Source: Spirochaetales bacterium (GTDB lineage: Bacteria > Spirochaetota > Spirochaetia > JABEVK01). From it: a DNA stretch of 64,000 nucleotides. Made by a program: the position numbers and the translations under genes. The stretch covers positions 1 to 64,000 of the forward strand of contig CANJXC010000016.1 in assembly GCA_947478845.1 (NCBI GenBank), read 5' to 3'. Under the pieces are notes generated by a model, which was not told the origin of the DNA, ran no database searches, and saw only the letters and a list, made by a program, of their open reading frames with translations. Below are positions 51,218-59,227 of this stretch, one piece after another; the stretch's first letter is position 1, and every line of letters begins with the position of its first letter.

Positions 51218-54110
51218 ACTCCTCCAATCCGACGATCTGAGTGAGTTTCGCTGTTCAGGCCACCTGTACCGTCACAAGAAGTCCGGTGCTACGGTGTACC
51301 ACGTTGCAGCTTCCGACCGGGAGAATCTCGTCGCTTTTGTGTTTCCCACGCCTCCCACCAACAGCACCGGAGTGGCACACATCCTTGAACATTCGGTACT
51401 CTGCGGTTCCAGCCGGTATCCTACCAAAGACCCCTTCCTATACCTGCACAAAAGCAGCCTCAATACTTTTTTGAACGCCATGACCTACCCCGACAAAACG
51501 GTGTACCCGGTGGCCAGCACGGTTCCCAAGGACTTTTTCAACCTGCTGCAGGTTTATGCCGATTCGGTGTATTTTCCTTTGCTCAAGCCGCAGGTTTTCG
51601 CTCAGGAGGGCCACCGGCTCGAGTGGGATGAAGAGGGGGGCTTGGTCCGCAGTGGGGTTGTGTTCAACGAGATGAAAGGCAACTACTCCAGTTCTGAAAA
51701 CGTGATCGGCGACCTTGTTCAGCAGTCTCTCCTCGACCAAGGGCCCTATTCTCACGATTCAGGTGGAAACCCGAAGAACATTCCCGAGCTAACCTACCAG
51801 CAGTTCCGTGATTTTCACGCTTCGCATTATCACCCTTCGCAAGGGCTGATTTTTCTGTATGGTGACCAGCCACTCGAGGCCAGCCTCAAGCTGCTCGACA
51901 AAGGCTGGCTGAGGCACTTCAGCGCCGGCGCTCCTCGGACCCTCCTCCCACGGCAACCGCGATGGACCAAAGCTCGGTCGGTTCGGGGTTTCTACCCAGC
52001 TTCGAAAGACCAAGCAGACGACCCGGGCACACTGGCGTTGAGTTGGCTGGTCGCTGACGCGACCGAGTCGGAACGTGTGCTGGAACTAGATATCCTCTCT
52101 GAGGTGCTACTTGGTGATGCGGGAATCTTGCAAAAAACTCTCCTCGAGTCGGGGCTGGGGCAGGACCTTTCGCCGGTGAGTGGCTTGATGACAGAAATCC
52201 GGGACATCAGCTTCACCGTGGGCTTGAGGGGTGCCCCTGAAAGCAATCGAGACGCGTTTGAGGCGCTGGTTTTCTCACAACTGGAAACCATCGCGACCCA
52301 AGGGATTCCGGCCGACCTCACTGGAAGTGTCATTGCCAGCTATGAGTTTAGCTTCCGCGAAGTGAAGGGGAGCGGCATGGGGCTGCGTTTCCTTTCCCGG
52401 CTGACGCGCGGCTGGCTGCATGGTCTGGAAATTGGTGATAGCCTGCGCTTTCAAGCAAGGATGGACCGCCTTAAAGCTCGGCTGGCTGCCGGAGAAAAGG
52501 TGCTTGAGTCCCTCATTCGCCAGACGCTCCTTGAGAATCCCCACCGCGTCTCGGTGGTAGCCGTTCCCGACAACGAGTTGCAATCGCGGGAACAAGAGGA
52601 CGCGCAAGAGGCGTTGTCTCAACTTCGCATCAGCCTCTCGGCTGCCGAAATTGAGCATCTCAAAGCGCAGCAGAAAGAACTCAGGGACTTTCAGGAGACC
52701 CCCGACCCGGCCTCGGCGGTTCGCAAGTTGCCAGAACTAAAGCTTTCCGACATTCCTCCCCAAGTCGACCGGTTGGTTCTCGACTGGCAACCTTTTGGTC
52801 TAGGCAAGGTTGGTGTGCACCGGGGATTTACCAATGGTGTCCTTTACCTTGATCTTTCCTTCGACACGACCGAACTCAGCGAAACGGAAGTTATGTTTCT
52901 ACCGCTGTTCCAACGCACTTTGGACGGTCTTGGTCTGGTGGGGGTTTCTCATGAATTGTTGGCGCGTGAATTGGCTGCCAACACGGGTGGTCTGTATTTT
53001 CGAAGCAACACCGACACCGCTCTTGGTACCCGGGAGCTGGTTTCACGATTTTATGTGCGCCTCAGAATGCTCGAGTCTAAACGCGTTGCCGCACTCGACC
53101 TCCTGCGCCGAGTCCTCACTGAGACCGACTGGTCGAACCGGGCGCGACTGTTTGAACTTGTCGAAGAAATGCGCAACGACTATCAGGGGGCGCTGGTTCC
53201 TCGCGGGCATTCCTTTGCCGCTCTCAGGGCGGCGCAGGGCTTTAGCCCTGGCGGACGGGTGTCGGAACTGACCAGCGGGCTGTCGCAGGTAGAACACCTC
53301 TCCCGGCTTGCAGCTCGAGGCTTAGAGGGTATGGGGGAAGTGCTGGAAATGCTCAAGGCAATAGCCTGGCGTGTTTTTCGTGGCCCTAACCTCGAAGCGG
53401 TTATCACCGGTGATTCAGGTGTCGAGGACCTGCTCAAAGACGCTCGCCAAATGCTTCCTCGGGTGACGACGGATCAAAAAATACAACCTCTGACTTGGGA
53501 GACTCCCGGTTTGCTTCCCGGAGCTGAAAAATCTTCCATCAAGATCATCCCGTCTACCGTAGGTTTCTCGGCGCACAGCCTTCGTGGTAGCCTCAGCAGC
53601 GATGGCTTCCATGCGGCCGACCTGGTACTGGCTCACCGCTTGCGAACAGGCTATCTGTACGAGGAAATTCGCCTCAAAGGAGGGGCGTATGGCGCCTTTG
53701 CCAGCCCCAACGGTTTGGAAGGAGTTTTCACGTTTGCCACTTACCGCGACCCCGGTCTTCTCGGTAGCCTGAGCGCCTTCCGAAACAGCCTCGGCGACGC
53801 TCTGAGCCACCCCATCTCAGGACGCGAGCTCATGAACACGATTATCGGCACCGTGAGCAACGACCTGATGCCGCGCTCACCTTCTGAAGAGGCCTTCCTG
53901 ACGTTGCAAAGGCAACAGCTCAATATCACCGACGAACTGCGGCAGCACAAGCGCGATACTCTGCTGTCCCTTAGGCCCGCAGACCTGAATCAGGCTGCCG
54001 AACGCCTGTTGTCGAACTTCGACCAAGGCACAACCTACATTCTTACTGGTCGCAAGATTGCCGAGGATGCCATGGCCAAAGCTCCGGGGCGGTTCACCCT
54101 CGAGGAATAA
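51195..54110 (+). CDS. M16-family (PreP/Cym1-type) zinc protease
   Basis: A 971-aa two-lobed peptidase of the presequence-protease class. It has inverted zinc motif HILEHSVL near residue 63, downstream Glu in the LEWDEEGG / NEMKGNYSS stretch, and four domains over the normal ~970 aa length. These enzymes clear signal or targeting peptides and other small peptides. There is no signal peptide. TTG 51195 (or 51192) is favoured by the GGAAAGGA eight bases ahead. It is coupled to the rhodanese-like gene. Confidence 0.88.
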   Translation: MKYPPAFELLQSDDLSEFRCSGHLYRHKKSGATVYHVAASDRENLVAFVFPTPPTNSTGVAHILEHSVLCGSSRYPTKDPFLYLHKSSLNTFLNAMTYPDKTVYPVASTVPKDFFNLLQVYADSVYFPLLKPQVFAQEGHRLEWDEEGGLVRSGVVFNEMKGNYSSSENVIGDLVQQSLLDQGPYSHDSGGNPKNIPELTYQQFRDFHASHYHPSQGLIFLYGDQPLEASLKLLDKGWLRHFSAGAPRTLLPRQPRWTKARSVRGFYPASKDQADDPGTLALSWLVADATESERVLELDILSEVLLGDAGILQKTLLESGLGQDLSPVSGLMTEIRDISFTVGLRGAPESNRDAFEALVFSQLETIATQGIPADLTGSVIASYEFSFREVKGSGMGLRFLSRLTRGWLHGLEIGDSLRFQARMDRLKARLAAGEKVLESLIRQTLLENPHRVSVVAVPDNELQSREQEDAQEALSQLRISLSAAEIEHLKAQQKELRDFQETPDPASAVRKLPELKLSDIPPQVDRLVLDWQPFGLGKVGVHRGFTNGVLYLDLSFDTTELSETEVMFLPLFQRTLDGLGLVGVSHELLARELAANTGGLYFRSNTDTALGTRELVSRFYVRLRMLESKRVAALDLLRRVLTETDWSNRARLFELVEEMRNDYQGALVPRGHSFAALRAAQGFSPGGRVSELTSGLSQVEHLSRLAARGLEGMGEVLEMLKAIAWRVFRGPNLEAVITGDSGVEDLLKDARQMLPRVTTDQKIQPLTWETPGLLPGAEKSSIKIIPSTVGFSAHSLRGSLSSDGFHAADLVLAHRLRTGYLYEEIRLKGGAYGAFASPNGLEGVFTFATYRDPGLLGSLSAFRNSLGDALSHPISGRELMNTIIGTVSNDLMPRSPSEEAFLTLQRQQLNITDELRQHKRDTLLSLRPADLNQAAERLLSNFDQGTTYILTGRKIAEDAMAKAPGRFTLEE

Positions 54111-54125
54111 CTCCTCGGGGGAGGC

Positions 54126-55571
54126 TTAACGCTCCCGGTAGGCTTTCACCATTTCGGCAAGAGCCGGCTTGGCATCCTTGAACAGCATCAGGGTATTGTC
54201 GTTGATGAACAGGGGGTTGGGGATTCCCGAGAACCCAGGGCTCAACGACCGCTTGATGACCAGTACGGTGCGGGCCTTGTCGACATCAAGAATGGGCATC
54301 CCGTAGATGGGTGTATCCTTGGCCGTGCGCGCAAGAGGATTCACAACGTCGTTGGCTCCTAGAATGATAGCTACGTCGCAGTCTCCGAGAAAGGCATTTG
54401 AGTCGTCGAGTTCCAAAAGTTTGTCGTAGGGAATATCGACTTCAGCCAAGAGCACGTTCATGTGACCTGGCATGCGTCCTGCAACCGGGTGAATGGCAAA
54501 GGTGACCTGCTTACCATCCGCAGTCAGTTCGTTGTAAAGGTCACGGCATGTGCCCTGCGCCTGAGCCACCGCAAGACCGTAGCCGGGCACAATACACACA
54601 GAGTTGGCTGCCTCGAGAATCATGGCAAACTCTTCGGCAGAAGTGCTCTTAATCCGCCCCGCGTAGATATCGTCGGCGCCAGCGACAACCATGGTAGGTG
54701 GGGTGATGTTCCCCAGGATGATACCCCAGAAGTTGCGGTTAATCGCCTTAGCCATAGTTGCCGTGAGGATGAGGCCTGAGGCGCCCACCAGCGCTCCCAC
54801 CATGATCAGTCCATAGTTGAGATTCGTGAATCCCAGCGCCCCGGCGGAAAGCCCAGCGTAGCTGATGAACAGGGCGATGATGATGGGCATGTCTGCCCCG
54901 CCTACGGCCATCGTGAGGGTAAGGCCCAACAGGGTTGCCAGAACCAAGATGCCAATGAGGTAGGTCAGGTTGATCGGATTGCCCGGGTCGCTGGCATTCA
55001 GCGTGAGCAAAGCGGTCAGGACCACGGTACCCAACAACAATAGGCTGTTGATGACGTTCTTGAACGGCAACGAAAAGGCCTTTTCACTAATCAGGCCCTG
55101 CAATTTAGCAAAGGCAATCATCGAACCCCAAAAGGTCAGGGTTCCTATAAAGGTGTCGACACCGACAGCGCCAAAGAACAAACTGGGAGTCCTTTGCATG
55201 TCTGCGGACAAAGTGGAGATTCCTTTCTCCATCACCGAGTTCAGCTCGGCCACACCGACCAAAGCCGATACCGCACCACCAAAACCGTTCAGGATGGCGA
55301 CCATCTGCGGGATGGCCCGCAAGTCGATGGCGTAGGCGAGGACGGCACCAATGGCGCTTCCCACGACAAACACGATGAGGATGGTGGTGTAGTCGACCAC
55401 GCCGAAGGAAAACAGCGCGGTGCAAATCGCCACCAACATGCCGATACCCGACAGCAGGTTGCCTCTGCGCGCCGTCCTAGGCGAGGTCAGCATTTTCAGG
55501 CCGAAAACAAAGCAAACGACGGTGACCAGATAAAACAGAATCTGGATTTTGGGGTCAAGGTGGAGTTCCAT
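54126..55571 (-). CDS. pntB: NAD(P) transhydrogenase beta subunit
   Basis: A 481-aa subunit of the proton-driven transhydrogenase. Nine membrane segments make up the first ~270 residues. The NADP-binding domain III follows, with IVPGYGLAVAQAQGTCRDL near residue 312, the ILGANDVVNPLAR segment near 395 and VLVIKRSLSPGFSGIPNPLF near 430. It lies two bases after the pntA2 stop. Its end is convergent with the M16 protease gene. Confidence 0.95.
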   Translation of the reverse strand: MELHLDPKIQILFYLVTVVCFVFGLKMLTSPRTARRGNLLSGIGMLVAICTALFSFGVVDYTTILIVFVVGSAIGAVLAYAIDLRAIPQMVAILNGFGGAVSALVGVAELNSVMEKGISTLSADMQRTPSLFFGAVGVDTFIGTLTFWGSMIAFAKLQGLISEKAFSLPFKNVINSLLLLGTVVLTALLTLNASDPGNPINLTYLIGILVLATLLGLTLTMAVGGADMPIIIALFISYAGLSAGALGFTNLNYGLIMVGALVGASGLILTATMAKAINRNFWGIILGNITPPTMVVAGADDIYAGRIKSTSAEEFAMILEAANSVCIVPGYGLAVAQAQGTCRDLYNELTADGKQVTFAIHPVAGRMPGHMNVLLAEVDIPYDKLLELDDSNAFLGDCDVAIILGANDVVNPLARTAKDTPIYGMPILDVDKARTVLVIKRSLSPGFSGIPNPLFINDNTLMLFKDAKPALAEMVKAYRER

Positions 55572-55573
55572 AG

Positions 55574-55876
55574 TCAGGCCTTCTTTACCGGTCTGGAGTT
55601 TTTAAACTTAGCTAACATGCGGTCGGCAACCAGATAACCACCGACCACGTTGATCACCCCCAAGAGCAGGGCGACCACCGCGAGCACTTTCGACAGCACC
55701 GAGGCTTCGGCGCCTTCACCGGCCACAATGATGGCACTAACCACCATGATGGCCGCCATCGCGTGGCTGGCTACTACCAGCGGCGTATGCAATGTGGGTG
55801 GCACTTTGTTGATGACATCAAAGCCGATGATAACGGCGAACACGAACAGGACTAGGGCAATAATAACGGGATCCAT
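55574..55876 (-). CDS. pntAB: NAD(P) transhydrogenase alpha subunit, membrane part
   Basis: A 100-aa membrane protein with three to four spans (IALVLFVFAVIIGFDVI, then SHAMAAIMVVSAIIVAG), the small alpha-2 subunit of the three-subunit transhydrogenase found in many bacteria. It lies between alpha-1 and beta in the standard operon order. Confidence 0.93.
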   Translation of the reverse strand: MDPVIIALVLFVFAVIIGFDVINKVPPTLHTPLVVASHAMAAIMVVSAIIVAGEGAEASVLSKVLAVVALLLGVINVVGGYLVADRMLAKFKNSRPVKKA

Positions 55877-55908
55877 GGGGGCTCCTTCAGTGCAATCCGA
55901 TGTCTGGG

Positions 55909-57042
55909 CTACAGGCCAAGGGTTTTGGCAATTTTTTCGCTTCCGGGCTGACCTTTCCAGGTCAACAAGGTAGCTGCAACGATGTCGTCCTCTTTGTTCA
56001 CCACCAAGTTCTTCTCCTTGTCGATGAGCGACAGAAGGAAGGTGGTGATGTTCTTCGAGTACAATTGGCTGGCGTGGTAGGCGACCTGCGAGGGCACATT
56101 GATCGGACCAGAAATCGAAACCCCGTGCTTGACGACGATTTTCCCTGGTTCGGTGAGCTCGCAGTTACCGCCACGCTCGCTGGCCAGGTCTATGATGACC
56201 GACCCCTGGGCCATGGACTTGACCATGGCTTCGGTGATGAGTTTGGGAGAAGGGCGCCCAGGGATGGCGGCGGTACTGATAATGATGTCGATGCCTTGGG
56301 TGCGCAGGTAGTCTGCCATCAGTTCTTTTTGGCGGTTCTGCTGTTCGGGAGTGAGTTCCTTCGCATAGCCGCCAGCGGCGGAAGCGTCACCCACCTCGAA
56401 AGCAATGAACTTAGCACCGAGCGACTCGACCTGTTCCCTTACTGCAGAACGGACGTCAAACGCGCTGACCAAGGCTCCTAGGCGCTTTGCCGTCGCAATG
56501 GCCTGCAAACCAGCCACGCCGACACCAAGCACGAACACCTTGGTAGGCGTAATCGTACCGCCGGCCGTCATCATCATAGGGAAAATCTTGGGTAGCAGGT
56601 CTCCGGCTAGAAGCACCCCTTTGTACCCGGATAGGTTGGCCTGGCTCGACAACACGTCCATGGCCTGGGCCCTGGTGGTGCGCGGGATCAGCTCCATGGA
56701 GAAGCTGGTGATATTTTTTTGAATGAAGGTTGTGAACACGGGGGAAGGTTGGTAGGGATCCATCATACCGATGACGGTTTGGTCGTTCTTCAAACCTTCA
56801 GCGTCGGGGCGATGAACCGTTAAAAGCACATCCGACCCGGCCACCAGGGTCTTGTGATCGGGTGCCAGTGTAGCCCCCTTGTCGGTGTAGTCTTTGTCGG
56901 TGTAACCCGAAGACAAACCGGCGTTGGTTTCCAACACCACCTCGATTCCTACCTTGGTCAGCGAGGCGACATGTGCAGGCACGAGAGCGACCCGCCTTTC
57001 GCCCACAACTGTTTCGCGCGGCACTCCCACCTTGATCGGCAT
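55909..57042 (-). CDS. pntAA: NAD(P) transhydrogenase alpha subunit, soluble NAD-binding part
   Basis: A 377-aa soluble domain I that binds NAD(H): VGVPRETVVGERRVALVP at the start, FVLGVGVAGLQAIATAKRLGA near residue 170, and the mobile loop IISTAAIPGRPSP near 260. It completes the pump, which uses the proton gradient to reduce NADP+ from NADH. The ribosome site GGGGGAG lies before ATG 57042; no other gene is in front on this strand. Confidence 0.95.
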   Translation of the reverse strand: MPIKVGVPRETVVGERRVALVPAHVASLTKVGIEVVLETNAGLSSGYTDKDYTDKGATLAPDHKTLVAGSDVLLTVHRPDAEGLKNDQTVIGMMDPYQPSPVFTTFIQKNITSFSMELIPRTTRAQAMDVLSSQANLSGYKGVLLAGDLLPKIFPMMMTAGGTITPTKVFVLGVGVAGLQAIATAKRLGALVSAFDVRSAVREQVESLGAKFIAFEVGDASAAGGYAKELTPEQQNRQKELMADYLRTQGIDIIISTAAIPGRPSPKLITEAMVKSMAQGSVIIDLASERGGNCELTEPGKIVVKHGVSISGPINVPSQVAYHASQLYSKNITTFLLSLIDKEKNLVVNKEDDIVAATLLTWKGQPGSEKIAKTLGL

Positions 57043-57106
57043 ACCTAACTCCCCCTATCAGAGCGCAGTATAGAACTGTCCCAATTTTGGGTCAACACCA
57101 TTTAGC

Positions 57107-57135
57107 TTGACGTGACACTATTATGATATCATAAT
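57107..57135 (+). promoter_or_regulatory. Promoter of the SPFH gene
   Basis: TTGACG (57107-57112), 17-base spacer, CATAAT (57130-57135). A palindrome TATGATATCATA overlaps the spacer end and the -10 box (57122-57133) and could be the operator of the ribbon-helix-helix protein encoded downstream. AAGAGGTG then precedes the ATG. Confidence 0.6.
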
Positions 57136-57153
57136 GATATATAAGAGGTGCAT

Positions 57154-58044
57154 ATGAACTCCATGAAAGAAAAAGCCGCCTGGGCAATCAACGGGTTGCT
57201 GGTACTCATTGTGACTGCGGTGGCAGCTACAGGGTTCGTCACGGCTCTGTTCAATCTCATCGCCCTCGATGGCGTGGCGGGAGCCAATCTGACGCCCTGG
57301 ATTGCCCTTCTGGTTGTCAGTCTTCTCGTTGGGGTGGGCACTATTGCTGGCTATTTCGTCAACGCTCCCAACGAAGCGAAAGTGCTCACCGTTTTTGGCG
57401 CATACACCGGAACGGTTACCCACGGGGGCTTCTGGTGGGCCAACCCCTTTGCGGTGAAGAAACGTATTTCTCTGCGGCTACGAAACTTTAGCAGCGAGCA
57501 GATCAAGGTCAACGACCAGCATGGCAACCCCATCGAAATCGCCGCCGTAGTGGTTTGGCAGGTGACCGATACCGCCAGGGCTAGCTATGACGTCGAGGAC
57601 TTCGAGCAGTTTGTCACTGTGCAGAGTGAGACCGCTCTGCGGGCGCTGGCAGCCGAATATCCCTACGACGCCCAGGACGAGGAAAGAGCGTCCTTGCGTG
57701 CCAACCCTACCGAAGTGGCTGGCGTCTTGCAAACCCAGCTCCAACAGAGGCTTGAAGTCGCGGGGGTCACCGTACTGGAGGCCCGCCTCACCCATTTGGC
57801 GTATGCTCAGGAGATTGCTCATGCCATGCTGCGCCGCCAACAGGCCCGGGCCGTCATCGGCGCCAAGCAGCTCATTGTCGACGGGGCTGTGGGAATGGTT
57901 GAGGGGGCTCTCAAGGCCCTTAGTGAACGCAACATCGTCACCCTCGACGATGAGCGCAAAGCCGCCATGGTGAACAACTTGCTTGTGGCGTTGGTTTCCG
58001 ACAAGGATACCCAGCCCGTGCTCAATACGGGCTCTCTGTACTGA
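57154..58044 (+). CDS. SPFH (band-7) membrane protein
   Basis: A 296-aa protein with two N-terminal membrane spans ([17 protein letters not shown] and [14 protein letters not shown]). An SPFH domain follows ([26 protein letters not shown] near residue 77, then [15 protein letters not shown]), and then a coiled coil. SPFH proteins form rings or lipid microdomains that control proteases and channels. It is followed without a gap by an Arc-type DNA-binding protein. ATG 57154 has the best ribosome-site spacing. Confidence 0.85.
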   Translation: MNSMKEKAAWAINGLLVLIVTAVAATGFVTALFNLIALDGVAGANLTPWIALLVVSLLVGVGTIAGYFVNAPNEAKVLTVFGAYTGTVTHGGFWWANPFAVKKRISLRLRNFSSEQIKVNDQHGNPIEIAAVVVWQVTDTARASYDVEDFEQFVTVQSETALRALAAEYPYDAQDEERASLRANPTEVAGVLQTQLQQRLEVAGVTVLEARLTHLAYAQEIAHAMLRRQQARAVIGAKQLIVDGAVGMVEGALKALSERNIVTLDDERKAAMVNNLLVALVSDKDTQPVLNTGSLY

Positions 58045-58235
58045 TGTCCGAAAAGAAGAAGTTCCTACTTCGCGTAGACCCTGAACTCTACGCGGCGCTG
58101 GAACGCTGGTCTGCCGACGAACTGCGCAGCGTGAACGCACAGATTGAGTTTCTGTTAGTGGAATGTGTTCGTAAGTCGGGCCGACTGAGGAAGCTGCCTC
58201 CTTTGCAGGATACGGGTCAAGAAGGACAACCCTAG
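58044..58235 (+). CDS. Arc-type ribbon-helix-helix protein
   Basis: A 63-aa protein with the ribbon-helix-helix core KFLLRVDPELYAALERWS and a second helix ELRSVNAQIEFLLVECV, typical of Arc/MetJ DNA binders. The start overlaps the SPFH stop by one base (TGATG). It probably regulates its own operon; a pairing of SPFH and Arc genes recurs in bacteria but its purpose is unclear. Confidence 0.85.
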   Translation: MSEKKKFLLRVDPELYAALERWSADELRSVNAQIEFLLVECVRKSGRLRKLPPLQDTGQEGQP

Positions 58236-58260
58236 GCTCAGGAAAACTAGTACGGCTGAG

Positions 58261-59169
58261 CTACAAAATGGTAGCGCCTAAAAGGCTAGAGAGCATTTCC
58301 ACGGCGACAGTAGCCGTCTGATTGCGTACGTCGAGAATGGGGTTGACTTCCACCACTTCAGCACTGGCTACGCGGCCATCGGCTGCTAGCAGTTCCATGA
58401 GCAAGTGGAGCTCCCTGTAGGTAAGGCCGCCTTGGACAGGGGTTCCCACGCCCGGTGCCACCTGCGGGTCGAGGCTGTCTACGTCGAAGCTGACGTGCAG
58501 GCTCTGGAGGTGGGCCGGAAGGTGTGCGAGGGCCAAGCTGGCCACTTCGGCCATGCCCAACTGGTCTACATCGGCCATAGTGAAGCACTTTACCCCGGCT
58601 TCTTTCAGGTTGCGCTTTTCCTCGGGATCGACGTCGCGCAGGCCAATGATGACGATGTTGCGGGGGTCAACTTTGCGTTGTGTCCCCGCCAAATGCGTCA
58701 ACCGAGGGTCGCCTAAACCCGCCGAGGCGGCCAGGCTCATCCCGTGGATATTGCCCGAAGGCGTGGTTTGCCGTGTGTTGAAGTCGCCATGAGCATCTAT
58801 CCAAACCACACCAAAGTCGGTGTTGTTCTGCCGGTTGAAGTTGCCCACACCGGCGAGCGTTCCCACGGCAATCGAATGATCACCACCCATCACCAGCGGG
58901 AAAACGCCGGCGGCCAAAGCTTCCTCCACAAGGACGGCCAACTGCTCGCAGCCAGCGGCAATCGGGGCAAGGAACTTCATCCGGGGATCTCCTTCCTCGG
59001 TGTGTTCCTGAATGGGAATCCGAATGGCGCGCTTTTCTTCCTCCACCCTGTGGCCGAGCCGTTCGAGCGAGGCCTTCAGACCGGCCTGACGCAGGGCCGA
59101 GGGTCCCATGTCCACCCCCCGGCGGTTGGCTCCGAAGTCCATAGGAACCTCAATCAATCGGATGTGCAT
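58261..59169 (-). CDS. rocF: Arginase
   Basis: A 302-aa dinuclear manganese enzyme that splits arginine to ornithine and urea. All metal ligands are present: GGDHSIAVG near residue 95, DAHGDFNT near 124, and SFDVDSLDP near 230. Length and order match bacterial arginases. A G-rich stretch precedes ATG 59169. It is divergent from the propeller-GGDEF gene; no urease or ornithine genes are near, but an argA-like gene lies 2.9 kb away. Confidence 0.93.
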   Translation of the reverse strand: MHIRLIEVPMDFGANRRGVDMGPSALRQAGLKASLERLGHRVEEEKRAIRIPIQEHTEEGDPRMKFLAPIAAGCEQLAVLVEEALAAGVFPLVMGGDHSIAVGTLAGVGNFNRQNNTDFGVVWIDAHGDFNTRQTTPSGNIHGMSLAASAGLGDPRLTHLAGTQRKVDPRNIVIIGLRDVDPEEKRNLKEAGVKCFTMADVDQLGMAEVASLALAHLPAHLQSLHVSFDVDSLDPQVAPGVGTPVQGGLTYRELHLLMELLAADGRVASAEVVEVNPILDVRNQTATVAVEMLSSLLGATIL

Positions 59170-59227
59170 GGACGCCCCCCCATCAAAAGCCTATCTAATC
59201 TGACCCTTTTACTCTAGAGTTATCGCC

